Positions 45,986 through 59,100 of a stretch of 64,000 nucleotides of DNA are shown in pieces (position 1 is the first letter of the stretch; the number at the start of each line of letters is the position of its first letter). Both the position numbers and the translations under genes were made by a program. The notes beneath the pieces are model-generated. The model worked only from the letters and a program-made list of their open reading frames with translations, did no database searches and was not told where the DNA came from. The DNA lies in contig JACVTC010000141.1 of NCBI GenBank assembly GCA_016946835.1, positions 416,388 to 480,387 on the forward strand, read 5' to 3'. This DNA is from Neocallimastix lanati (nom. inval.) (Eukaryota; Neocallimastigomycota; Neocallimastigomycetes; Neocallimastigales; Neocallimastigaceae).

Positions 45986-46223
45986 TTAAAAATTTAAACT
46001 TAAAAAGTAATGTTTTTAATTTAAAAAATTTTTTCATTTTCATTTTTATTATTATTACTTGAAATATTAATAAAGAATAACCATATCTATTCAATTAAAA
46101 AATGAATAATCTTTTGTTAATTGCCTTTTTTTTTTTTTTTTTTTTTTTTTTGGATATGTTCAATTTCTAATATTTTTACATTGAAAATCATTCAATGTGA
46201 AGAGAAGTTCTTTTTTTCTTTTT

Positions 46224-46259
<36 letters not shown>

Positions 46260-46779
46260 TTAGTCTAATAATAGTTCCAAGGAATTCATTTTTACAAGAA
46301 ATGAAATATATAAAATTGTAATTTTTAAAATTTTAATATTTTTATAATCTCATATAAATATTTAAAAGTAAAAATTTAAAAGTAAAAATTTAAAAGTAAA
46401 AATTTAAAAGTAAAAATTAAAAATTAAAAATTAAAAATAAAATTATGTAAAATAATAATAAACAAATATTATATATATTTATTATAGAAATAAAAAAATA
46501 ATTAAAATAAAAAATAAATTATAGTATATTATATATAAATATCAATTTTTAGATTAATGATGCAATAGTCAAATGAAAAAAAAAAAAAAAAAAAAATAAA
46601 CTGATAAATTATTATCTTTATTTATATATAATAAATAAAGTAATTCTTTATTTATATTATTTTATTTTTTTTTTTCTTTGTTAATTGCTTTTATTTATAT
46701 ATATAATATTTGTGATATATTTTAATAAATAATGTTCTATATCATAATTTCTATAATATAGTGATGGCTTACCATCTTT
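45986..46779. other. AT-rich non-coding stretch (right copy)
   Basis: Mirror of 24729-25514; no gene is seen. Confidence 0.5.
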
Positions 46780-47841
46780 TTATACTTTATTTTTATCTGC
46801 TCCATGTTCCACCATGTATTTTACTAAATCTTTGTTTCTACTTTTATATGCTTTAAATAATGGTATTTCACCATTCCAATTTTCTTTATTTATATCTGTT
46901 CCATGTTCCACCAAGTATTCTACTAAATCTTTATTTCTACTATTTATATCTGCTTTATATTTCAGCAAGATATTTACTAAATATATATTTCCAATTCCAC
47001 ATGCTCTAAATAATGGTGTTTCACCATCTTTATCTTCTTTATTTATATCTGCTCCATGTTCCACCAAATATTGTACTAAATCTTTATTTCCACTTTCACA
47101 TGCATAAAATAAAGGTGTTTCTCTAAACATATTATCTTTATTTATATCTACTCCATGCTCTACCAAGTATTCTACTAAATCTTTATTTCCACTTTTAAAG
47201 ACATAAAATAATGGTGCTTCATTAGTATAGTTATTTTCTTTATTTATATCTGCTCCACGTTCTACCAAGCACTTTACTAAATCTTTATTTCCACTAAGGA
47301 ATGCTATAAACAATGGTGTTTCACCATCTTTATTTTCTTTATTTATTTCTGCTCCATGTTCCACCAAATATTGTACTAAATCTTTATTTCCACTTTTTAC
47401 ATGCATAAAATAAAGGTGTTTCTCTAAACATATTATCTTTATTTATATCTACTCCATGCTCAACTAAATAATATATTAAATTTTTATTCATATTTTCAAT
47501 TTTATAAGTATCCCTGTTAAAAAGAATATGTTTTTTTACATAATTTATTATTATTTTATATTTATCTTCAGAGATCTCTTGATTTAATTTTTCAGTAGAA
47601 ATAGAAGATTTTATTTTTATATAGAAAAAGTAACCATTTAATAAAATCATTATCATAAATCTTAAAAATAATTTTTAATAAAACCATTTCATTCTTTTCA
47701 ATTAATAATTTTATTAAAGAAGAAGATATATATAAATCATTATGATTTTTATTTATTAGAATTTCTAATACTCTAGGTGTAAGTTTTTTTTTCATTATAT
47801 TTTTCCAATAATTTATCTTTCTTATTTATACTGTTATTCAT
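46780..47841 (-). pseudogene. Ankyrin-repeat protein pseudogene (right copy)
   Basis: It carries the same three frame breaks as the left copy, so the breaks predate the duplication, were homogenised, or reflect a shared A-run miscall. About six ankyrin-like units lie at 46780-47400. Confidence 0.82.
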
Positions 47842-47870
47842 ATTTATTTTATTTTCTACTATGACTTTTT

Positions 47871-47907
<37 letters not shown>

Positions 47908-48189
47908 TTATTTTTTTTTATTTATTTTTATTTTGTTTTATTATTAATTTTTCGTTAATTTTTATTTTATTAATAAATAAAAATATGTATAAATAATAAA
48001 TGTTATAGATATTCTTTAAAATATTTTAATTATACATATGTATAAAAAATAAGACTAAAAATAGAATAAAAAAAAAAAAAAGAAAAAAGAAAAAATTTTT
48101 TTTCTTTATATATTTAATTTAATAATAATTAAAAATTTAATTAAATATTAAATTTATTAAAAAAATTTTAAAGGTTGGACATAAAAAAT

Positions 48190-49308
48190 TAAATTTAAAA
48201 TAATCTCTCAGTAAAGAGACCAGGATCCTCAGTAAAAAAGGAAATAAATAAAAAATCTTATACAAGTAATGAAGTATTAAGTATTCAATTGGAAGTTCCA
48301 TTAAGCTTCAATAAGTGTCTAGATGCAATATATGATGAATTAAAAAGTTTATATGATAATCATATTTTTATGACTTTTGTTATTGACTTAACCAATAGTA
48401 AAATACCAATTAAAGTAAAATGGATATTTAATATCAAAAGAGATAGTAATAATAATAAAATTAAAATCAAAGAAAGGCTTGAAGCAAAAAGCTACAGTCA
48501 AATTATAGGTCTCGATTACGAGTTAACTTTCTTACTAACATTAAGTATCGACAATATTAAACTTATAATTTCTCTAGCAGCGACATTTCATTGGGTCATT
48601 TATTAATTAGATATAAAGGTTGCCTATTTAATTACAGATTTAAACAAAAATATTTATTACTATACCGCAAAAGATATAAAAAGGGTTTCTGGAAATTAAA
48701 CAAAACTTTATATGGCTTGAGATAATCAGGCTGGTAATGACAAACTTTCTTATTAGTATTGGGTTCATCAATTAATATTTGAACCATGTATATTTAAAAA
48801 GGTAAGAAATAATAAAGTCCATTTGCATCATTGATATTTATATAGATAAAATGATTATTATAGGTATAAACCCGAAAATGAAAGAAACAATTGCAAAAAT
48901 AAAACAGTTTAAAAACATAATTATAAACACTTCATTCCTCAGTTTAATTAGTTAGAAAACATACTCTCTACTATGGAAGCTGAAAACATTAATACTTCTG
49001 AATGTGTTAAGAAAACATTATGGATAAGAAATATTTGATTCGAATTATTTGATTCGAATTATTTGATTTTAATAAATCAATAAGAATATTCACTGACAAT
49101 ATTTCAAGAAAAACGACAACTGAAAATAGACAATATTAAAAATTAAAACATATAAATATAAAATTCTATTTTAGTAAGGATCATATTAAAAATAAAGAAT
49201 TATATTAAATACATAAACGCTGAAAATATGCTTTCTAATGCTTTGACTAAAAATATTAATGGACCAAAGATAACAAAATTCTCAAATTATGTTTGTGAAT
49301 TTTGTTAG
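48190..49308 (+). pseudogene. Degenerate Ty1/copia RT-RNase H fragment (right copy)
   Basis: Mirror of 22201-23319. The readable RT piece is 48289-48606; the RNase H end A-L-T-K-N lies near 49240 and the last stop at 49306-49308. Confidence 0.8.
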
Positions 49309-49868
49309 CTAAAAAATTAAAAATTTAATAAATTTATTATTTTTTTTATTCATTTAAAATTTTTTTCTGTTGTTTTTATATATTAAAACAATTAAAATAT
49401 ATATATGTATTTTTAATTTTTATAAATATTTATTTAATTATTTTTAAATAAAACAAAAAAAAATTTTTTTATATTATTCAACATATAATTGTTCAATTTA
49501 TTTTACCATTATTTTTATTTTTTATAATATCAAAATACCTATAAATATGTTATATTAAAAAATAATAATAATAATAATTATTTTAAGAAAATAATTTTTT
49601 TTATTTAATTTTATATAATACTATTAATTAAGGTTTAGTATTATTTATGTTTATTTTATTAATCTTACCTGAGTCAAGTCAATAGTCCATTAAATAATTT
49701 TTTAATTGTTCAAGCTTTTTATTGTATATTTTTCTCATTATATATTATCTTATTTTAAATGATATTTTTATTAATATTAATATATTCACTTACCTTTTAT
49801 ATGCATGTAGATATATTCTACTAAAGCAATCTTTCTGACTAATATAAAATTACAAAGTGAGCTAGTAT

Positions 49869-50099
49869 GTATATCATTAGGTTAGGTTATACTGGCCTCG
49901 CTTCAAAGGGAATTATAGAACTTGAGAGGCATTCTAAGAAAATTCTCAGTAATAATATGCATGTCAGAGAGCCAATACTGAACACTCAGTAAGGCCGTCC
50001 AGCAGGGACAATATCTGTCTATGTGAAAGCATACCAAAGTGTTGTGACTACTTCAATATTCCCATGCCTTGAGGGAGACCAAAGGGATACGCACTGAAA
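49869..50099. other. Unidentified G+C-richer island (right copy)
   Basis: Mirror of 21410-21640, with no difference noticed. Confidence 0.5.
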
Positions 50100-51087
50100 G
50101 TTAAAAATAAAAAATCACATATCTTTTAGTGTATTATATCTTTAATAATTTATTAAAGTTTTTATAATTGTTAGAAACTTTTTATTGTTAATTAAAGAGA
50201 CTTTTTTAATTTTTATTGTTTATTAGAAAAACTTCTTTTCAACTTTTTATTGTTTACTAAATGTTTTTTTTTTAACTTTTTATTGTTAATTAAAGAAGCT
50301 TTTTTTATTTTATTAATATAATTTTTTATTTTAAATAGTATTTTTCATTAATTATATCTTTTATAAATTAAATCATTAATGACTTATTAAAGTTTAATCA
50401 AATGGAAAAAAATTTTTTTTTCGTTTATAATATTTTTTCTTATCTCAAATTACTTTTCCATTAGAAAAGTGTTAGCATAACACTTATTAAAGGTAAATAA
50501 CTTACTGTAGTTTTTAATTTTTTGAGACTTTTCTTTTTCTTTCATTATAATGTTTTTTATTTAAAAAAAAAAAAAAATATTTTTTACCATTTTATATTTT
50601 TTTTTTTTTTTTTTCATTATAATATCTTATTTTAAATTATATTTTCCAATAATACAATTTTCTTTTTATAAGTTATATCTATACTAGTTTATTAAAGTTT
50701 TTATTGAATAAAAAAAAAAACTTATTATTATATCTTATTTGTAATGATATTTTCTATTAACATAATTACTTTTTTACGAGTTAAAAATAACTTTTAAAAG
50801 TCTTCAATGATTTTTTGTATAAAAAACATTTTTTTAATTGTTAATTAAAAGGAACAAATTTAAATAGTATATTGTATTACATATTTTATACCTATTTTTT
50901 TATAAAACAAAATTATAATACATATTTTATTCATTATTTTACTATTATAATAAAACAATTTAAAAAAAAAAAAATTTTTATCAAACTTTATTATTATTGT
51001 TTATATTATAATATAATAATGTAATTTGAATATATTTTTTAATTAATTTTAATTTAAAAACTATATATTTTATATAATAAATAATTA

Positions 51088-51126
<39 letters not shown>

Positions 51127-51281
51127 AATAAAATTAATATAAACAATATATGAATGAAATATATATAATTTAAAACAAAAAAAATTTTTTTTTTGATAGT
51201 GAGAAAAGTATATGTGTTTTTTATAATAAACTTTATTTATTTTTGTATTTATTTAATACATAAATTTTTATTAATTATTAA
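50100..51281. other. AT-rich non-coding stretch (right copy)
   Basis: Mirror of 20228-21409; no gene is seen. Confidence 0.45.
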
Positions 51282-51541
51282 TGTTTAAGAACTCACTTTT
51301 TTAAGATAATAAAAATAATTAATTTATAGTAAAATTACATCTTTAACCATGTGATTATTCTATGAATTAATACACATAGATAGATGTTACACAACATAAA
51401 AATATAATAATAAAATATTAATATAAGATAAGAATATAATATCGATAAGAATATAATATTAATAATAATATAAGAATATAAAAGTATAATATTAATAATA
51501 TAAAGATATAAAATAAAATGTGAATATTTTAACATTCCCCC

Positions 51542-52309
51542 CTAAACAAGATTTTTCTTGAAAATTTTGTTTGCGAAGAATAACATTTTATTTCTATTGA
51601 CATCTTTTGTGAGTATATCAGCAAGATTGTCTTCGGATTTGATATGTTGTAAAATAACGTTATTATTTTCAACATGTTCCTTGAAGAAATGGTAACTTAC
51701 ACGTATGTGTCTTAGTCTTTTTCCAATAGCGAAATTTTCGGCGGAATATAGACTGGCTTTATTGTCATCATAGAGATTTATTTTGAATTTTTTATTGAAT
51801 AGTTCTTCAAGAATACTTTTTAACCATAAGCCATTTGCAACGGCTTCCGATAATGCAACATATTCTGCTTCGGCAGTGGATCTTGAGACACATTGTTGTT
51901 GTCTTGACATCCATAAAACTGGTCCTGAAGCTAGGAAGTAGATATTTCCAGATGTAGATTTACTATTGGTTATATCTTCAGCGAAGTTGGAGTCGGTATA
52001 GCCTTTAAGATTTCCATCTCTTTTATATTGTAAATAATAATCTTTGGTTTGGTTAATATATTTAAATATTTGTAATACCTTTTTCCAATCAGTCATATTT
52101 GGATTTTTATTTTTTCTTGATGCTTTGTTTACTGCACAAGCAATATCAGGTCTTGTGCATTTTGCTAAATGTATGAGAGAGCCTACTGCGCTTTGATAGA
52201 TACTATTATCGAATGGTTCATTGTTAATTTCTTTAATGTTTTCACCTACACAAGGAGTAGAGGATTTTTGATTTTCATTTATTTTGAATCTTTTTAAAAT
52301 ATCGTTAAT
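51542..52309 (-). pseudogene. copia-3 RNase H end (right copy), truncated by an LTR
   Basis: It encodes the last 255 residues of copia-3 pol, from I-N-D-I-L-K-R-F-K, identical to the left copy. Upstream residues that read M-L-R-I-I-I-D-S-Y-T-T-I-R come from the inserted LTR and are not copia. The LTR and polypurine tract of copia-3 follow at 51282-51543. Confidence 0.88.
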
Positions 52310-53322
52310 GTAACGAATCGTAGTGTAAGAATCTATAATTATTCTTAACAAAATAATTATATTTTCTTAGTTAGGTTATAATTAATATAACTTTTATTTA
52401 ACTCATATTTCATTTATACAATTAATTATAATTAATAATTTATTTAATTATATATTAAAATTTTATTTAGTTTAATATTAAAAATTTATTTAATTAAATA
52501 ATTTTTATACATTTAAAATAATATTAAATTTATTTAATTATTCACTTAATTATTAAATTTATTAGTTTTAGTTTTCTCTCACTTATTAAATCATAAACTA
52601 AAACACTATTCTGTATTTTATCATGTATTCTGTATTCTATCATGTATTCTGTATTGTATTAATCATGTATTTTATTATTAATGTATTGTTTTATATTTTT
52701 TATGTAAAGTTCTATAAAATAGAACTAAATAGATTAAATTTTAAATTTTATGATCGAAATAATTTTCATTATTTTATTCTTTCATTTTCGATCATTATAT
52801 TAGATTAAGTAATCGGTTAATTAAGGTTTTTCCAATTACTTCTTAAAAGTAATCGGTTTTACTTAATTAACGCGATGATCGATATGGATAGAATATCGAT
52901 CAAAAAACTTATCTAGGTTTTTCTTCTAGTCTTTTCCTAGATAAGAGATTTGTTAAGATTAGAACCCCTTTTGATTTTAACCTTATTTTGACAAAAAAGT
53001 ATAAATAAGGCTCTTGAGTTCTCTTTGAGAAATCAAGAGTTATTATTATAACAATTATAATATAATAATAATAACAATAAGTTTTAACATTTAAAATTTT
53101 TAATAAATAATAAAACAAATTATTTTAATAAAACAAATTTTATAATTAAAACTTTTCCTTATCAATTTTAGTGTTTCGTCTATTATAATTCGTTATAATA
53201 AACTCGATAATTAGAAAGAACCATAGGTAAGTATGATTCTTTTCTAAACCTTTAATATTAGCAGTTAGAGCTAATATTAATGATTAATAATTTAATTATA
53301 ATTTTTTAATTAAATTATTACA
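52309..53322 (+). repeat. gypsy-3: 5' LTR of an LTR retrotransposon (1014 bp)
   Basis: It begins TGTAACGAATCG exactly where the palindrome match stops and ends ATTATTACA, so the ends are 5-bp inverted repeats TGTAA/TTACA. Inside are TATAAATAAGG (53000-53010) and a 7-bp hairpin, CTCTTGA/TCAAGAG (53011-53039), a likely promoter and start of the R region. A primer site follows at 53335. The second LTR is not in the window. Confidence 0.7.
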
Positions 53323-53334
53323 CGTAGAATTTTA

Positions 53335-53349
53335 TGGTTTGGTTCGGGG
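53335..53349 (+). promoter_or_regulatory. gypsy-3 primer-binding site
   Basis: TGGTTTGGTTCGGGG, with the TGG start and G+C content of a tRNA 3'-end complement, lies 12 bases after the LTR in otherwise AT-rich DNA. The tRNA is not identified. Confidence 0.6.
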
Positions 53350-53509
53350 TTTTTATAAAAATTATTCAAAAATTATAAATAAAATTAAAACAATAATAAA
53401 AATAAAAATAAAAGATTAATATAAACAAAAAAATAAATAAACAATATAACTTTTTAAAATTTGATTTTTATAATTCTTTTATTAATTTTTTTTTATTTAA
53501 AAATTATAA

Positions 53510-53950
53510 TGTTAGAATTACAATATAAAAAAAAAATACAATTTTTTTACTGTTATTTATATTTTTTTCTTAAAATAATAGAAATGGTAATGCCATTTCT
53601 TTGTATAATAAAAATTAATTATTATTAATAATTTTTATATTATTTTTTTTTTATTGTTAATATAATTATTATTTACTTATAATAAATAATGCTTATATAT
53701 TAATCTATTACTAATTATTTATTACTAATCTACTTAATTATATATTTTAAAAGACAATTTTTTTATTTTACAGAAATTAATTCTGTGGTTTAGTAATATT
53801 TATTTAATCCTAAAGTTTAATTTTACTAAGTTTAGAAAAATAATATTATTTAAATTGTTAATATAAAATTTATAATCATTTCATCAAATTTATAATATAA
53901 TATTTATAATAAAACATATAATAATAATATAACTATTTTCTTTTATGTTT

Positions 53951-54009
<59 letters not shown>

Positions 54010-55237
54010 TAATCATTAATACAATTTTTAATCTGGAATTTTCCAAAGAAATAATTAATATTGATAAGTTTAATATTAATAAAAGAATTATTGATAAGAT
54101 TTTGATAAACTATTAAGAAAATTGATAAAATAAACTATATAATATTGATAAGGATTTTAATAATAATAAAATATAGATAAGAATAATAAAAGTAGTATAG
54201 ATAAGGAATTAATATTAAATACACTTTTTTAAATAGTATAATTTAATTTGTACTAATTAGGAATATAGATGAATTTATTAGAATATAGAAAGTTCCAAAA
54301 GAATAAAGAATCAAATAATTTATTTAAGGGTTAAATAAATCATTTAAGATGAATAACCAAAAGAACATTATTTGGGCATTCTTTATCATAGATGGTACAA
54401 GATCTGAAGATTTTATTAATAAAATAATATATTCTAATAATAAGGAAAAATTTAAAATATTATTCTCTAATTCTAAACCTAAATTAATTAATAAACTACT
54501 CTAATTTTAGTCTAAACTATCCTAATCTAAAAGAATCTAAACTAAGTTAAAATAACTTAAACTAATATCTTAATCTAAACTATTCTAATCTAAACTAAAC
54601 AATTTCTCTAAATCTATTACTATTTCTATAAAATGTTTAATACAACTAATCTATTACTAAACTAATTTTATACTATACTTATCTTAATATTATACACTAA
54701 ACACAAAAAACTATTAATTAAACACTTTTAAAACATTAAATTTAGAAAAACTATTTAATAAATTTTAATTTATTTTAAACTATTTAATTTATTATTTAAC
54801 TTTTAGAAAATATTAAAAAAATAATATAATAATAAAGTCGTTAGAAAAAAAGGGAGAGAACAAAAGTATTGTGTTACTTTGTTCTTTTTTATACTAATAA
54901 AATATTTATTTGATTGGATTAAAAATAAAAATAAAAAAATTAATAATAAAAATTTAATAATAAAAATTTAATAATAAAAATATAGTAATAAAAATATAAT
55001 AAGCTTAAATTTTCTAAATTATTAAAATATTATATAAAAATTTTACAATATTAAATAATATAATTAATACATGATTTTTTAATACATCTAATTATTTTTA
55101 TTTAACTTTATAATATTCTATAACTAATATTTTAATATTCAATTTTTTATTATTTATTTATAATTGTTAATGATATTTTTTACTTTAATATTTTCTTTAA
55201 ATAGTTTAATTTTTCTTTATTTAATTGTACCGTAACA
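53510..55237 (+). repeat. Possible LTR of element X
   Basis: The right end, CCGTAACA (55230-55237), is followed by TAGAGT and, after removal of gypsy-2, by a primer-site-like TGGTAGACTCGGGG. A start at TGTTAG (53510) would give ends TGTTA/TAACA and a 1.7-kb LTR. No second copy is in the window, so the start is a guess. The stretch includes a 54-bp T run (53948-54007) and a 51-codon ORF at about 54349 of unknown meaning. Confidence 0.4.
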
Positions 55238-55243
55238 TAGAGT

Positions 55244-55546
55244 TGTTAAGGTTTTAGAGAATTAAATAAAAATAAAGTAAAGAAACACAAATTTTATTTA
55301 TTTATTTATTTTATTTATTTATTTTATTAAATTTATTTGATTTTATTTGATGATATTTAAAAATTAGTAGCAAAATTTACAACTATTTATACTTTTTTCA
55401 AGGCATAAAAGTTGTTCTTGCCACTAAATTACATTTTATTTATTTTTTTTTATAAAAACTATTAAATTTAAATTGATTTTTATAATTAATTATATAAAAT
55501 TTAATTATAACAATATAAATAAAATACATTTATAATATTAATAAAA

Positions 55547-55594
<48 letters not shown>

Positions 55595-56087
55595 TTATTT
55601 AAAAATATCTAAAATATTACTAATAAGAATTTATTTAATTGGCTATAATTTTTATTACAATCTGTTAAAATATTCAAATAAAAATAAAAATACTATTCTA
55701 ATATAAAGGTTTTTAATAAAATAAAATATTTTTCAATATAAAATAAAACATTTCGATATAAAATTTTATAATAAAAAGTTAAAATATAATATATAAATTT
55801 TTAATTATCAATATATAAAAATATTATTAATATAAATTTTCATTATTAATATAAAAAAAAATAAGATTTATTATTAATATTGCTAATATAAGTTTTAAAT
55901 ATATAAAAATATTACTATTAATATAAGATTTAATATAAAAATATAAAGTTTAATATAATTTTTGATTTAATTTTTGATCTTTGGATTTAAAAATTTATTA
56001 AAGTACAAAAATAATAATGTACACATAATGTATTAGAAATAAATCGTAGATTTAATTAAGAATGCATTATTTAGTACATTCTTATCA
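55244..56087 (-). repeat. gypsy-2 3' LTR
   Basis: 844 bp, matching 62483-63339. The G-rich CGGGGCATCT on the minus strand next to it is a weak polypurine tract. Confidence 0.95.
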
Positions 56088-56105
56088 AGATGCCCCGACG
56101 AAGAC

Positions 56106-59100
56106 TCAAGCTTCTCTGTAAGCGGAGTTAAACTTTACTAAATTTTTAAAGTGAACATTCCTATCGAGTTGCTTTCCAGTCTTCTGATCGATTAGGGTTG
56201 CCGTGTTGAATTGAATTTTTAAAATTTTAAATGGTCCATTGTAATATGGTTCTAGCTTAGTGCGGCTAAAGTTTCTAACAAGAACAAGATCACCAGCCTT
56301 TAATTCTTTTCCTTTTTTCATACTTATTTGTTCTTCTCGTCTTGTTGCCCAATACTTGTTAGCATTCTTCACATTTTCGCATGCTTCTCTAGTCCATTGA
56401 TAATGACGAACAAATTTTTCCATTAAAATTTCATCATATGATTTACCTGCATTTTCAATTGTTCTTATGGCTATATCATAAGGCTGTTGGTCTTCTCTTC
56501 CATATACTAATTCAAAACTAGAATGTCCAGTAGCTGTATTTTTGGTAGTTCGAAGTGCCCATAAAGCAGAAGGTAAAACTTCATCCCAATCTTGATTTTT
56601 CCTTCCTAATAAACGGAGTAATTTTCCAATTTCTTTATTTCGATTTTCAGTAAGGCCATTTGATTCAGGGTGGTAAGTAGCTACAAATTTAACATATACA
56701 TCATAAAGATCAAGAAAGATTTTAGTCATATCAGAAGTGAATTGGACTCCATTATCAGTAGTAATAACTTGAGGTACACCATGTCTTGCAAAAACGTTTA
56801 TTAAAAATTTAATTATATCAGAGGAAGTTATGTTTTCAGTGGGTTCGGCTTCAACCCATTTGGTAAAGTAATCAACAGTTACTATAATATATTGATTATT
56901 ATTTCTTGTTTTTGGTAACGGTCCTATAATATCTAATCCTAAATGCACAAAGGGACCCTCCACTTTAGTTGGATGGTTTTCGGTTGGTTCTGGATATGGT
57001 TGAGGACGATTTAACTGGCATTTTTCACAATTACTAACTATTCTTTTGATATCTTTAATCATATGATTCCAATAAAAGTTTTTCTTAAGTCTTTGATATG
57101 TTTTGTAATATCCTTCGTGGCCAATATTATGAGCTTCTAAAATTAATTTAAACCTTTCATTTTCGTCCGTTATTAGTTTTCTATAATTTCCATTGTCGAT
57201 AAAGTAATCTTCACCATCAATAACAGTAAACTTTTCATTAATAAATTCCTTTATAACCTTAGATAATAATTCTTCATTATTTCCATTAGTAATTTTTGTT
57301 AATAATATCTTTCTCTCTTCCTTACTTTTCATTCTTGAAAGAGCATCAGCTAACACATTCTTTTTGCCTGATTCATATTTTATATTAATTCCAAGCATAC
57401 TAGCGGTTAGACACCATCTTGTTTGCCTTGCATTCAAAGGTTCTTTATTCTTAAATAAACCAACTAATGGTTTATGATCTGTGTAAATAGTTGTAGGTAA
57501 TGGATTTCCTTCAATATAAGATTTAAATTTAGTCATACAGTAAAACAAAGCGGTTCCTTCCAAATCGGTAATACCATAATTCTTTTCAGCTTTCTTTAAA
57601 CTTCTACTTATAAAGTGTATTGGATGCTCCTTACCGGTTTCTTCTTCTTTTTGTAAAAGAACTCCACCAATTCCATTATACGAAGCATCAGTTCTAATGA
57701 TAAAAGGTTTGTCAAATGACGGAAATTTTAGAATAGGTGCATTGATTAATTTTTCTTTTAGGAGTTCAAAGCTTTCTTGTTGTTCTTTATTCCATTCATA
57801 TTTAGTATTATTTTTCAATAATTTACATAAAGGTGAGGTAATTTGAGCATATTTAGGAATAAAGTCACGATAATATCCTATTGCTCCTAGAAATGATCTT
57901 AATTCATGAATTGATGAAGGGGCTTCCCACTTCTTAATAGCTGTTATTTTACTTTCCATGGGACTTAATCCTTTAGTAGTAAGTTTGTGACCTAATACAT
58001 CAACTTCAGTTTGAAGAAAATGGCACTTTTCAATATTAATTTTTAACTTGTTTTCTTTAAATACTTCTAATACTTGTTTAATATGAATTAAATGTTCTTC
58101 GATACTTTTTGAATAGATCAAAACATCATCAATAAATACGTAAACAAATTCACCAATAAAAGGGAATAAAATTTTATTCATTTCTCTTTGGAAGGTTGAG
58201 GGAGCTCCAGTAAGTCCAAAAGGCATAACCTTAAATTGATAATTTCCAAACTTAGTAGTGAAAGTGGTTACTTCAACGCTTTCTTCATCCATTAAGATTT
58301 GGTGAAAACCAGAAAATAAATCAAGAGTTGTAAATATTTTAGCTCCTCCGAGACTATCAAAAATTTCATCTATATATGGAACTGAATAAGAATCTTTTTC
58401 TGTCATATCATTGACTTTTCGGTAGTCAATGCACAAGCGCCACTTTCCATTGTGTTTTAGAATAAGTACTACTGGAGATGACCATTCTGAACAGGATGGT
58501 TCTATCAATCCTTTCTTAATAAGTTTTGTAAGTTCTTCTTTTAAGATATCTGATTTTAATTTAGTTAACCTATAACTTCTTAATTTTACTGGCTTTGAAT
58601 TTGCTTTTAAACGGATCTTATGTGGTGAAAGTTTAGAAGGAGTTAGTTCTTCTGTTGAAGTGGCAACTATGTCAATCATTTCTTTGAGAATTTTAATAAT
58701 TTGTTCTTTATAATCTTTATTTAAGGTACTTAAAAATTCATCACTCTCAATAAATTCCATTGGAGTTAATTCCTTTATAATTTCCTTTTCATTATTCGTT
58801 TCTTTAACTTTTCTAATAGTGCAAATTATACTTTCTTCATCATAATATTGATTATTTATTTTAGCTATTTCTTCGTATTCACTTTCTGACAAAAGTTTAC
58901 ATAAACTGTTTAAGGTCGGATGAATAAATAAACAATGATCGATTTGAGTTTTAAAGTTTATTAACATATCATAAAATGAGTCTTCTTTCTCAATAATTCT
59001 AAAGTCCGCATTAAATTCATAATTATTAATTTTTACTGATAATCGAACAATAATTCCTTCCGAGTATTCTTCATCTTGTGTTGCTAGTTGGATTCTTCCA

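Larger units (their letters stand above)
42797..52309. repeat. Right arm of giant palindrome, outer part
   Basis: This is the reverse complement of 19200-28124, interrupted only by 42868-43439 and one copy of its 9-bp duplication. It is terminated at 52309 by the TG of a gypsy-type LTR, so the arm probably resumes outside the window. Confidence 0.97.

Noticed and set aside
19200..52309. The palindrome as a long-read hairpin artefact
   Set aside because: Two insertions with clean target-site duplications are present in one arm only, with exact empty sites in the other, and the satellite lengths differ between arms.
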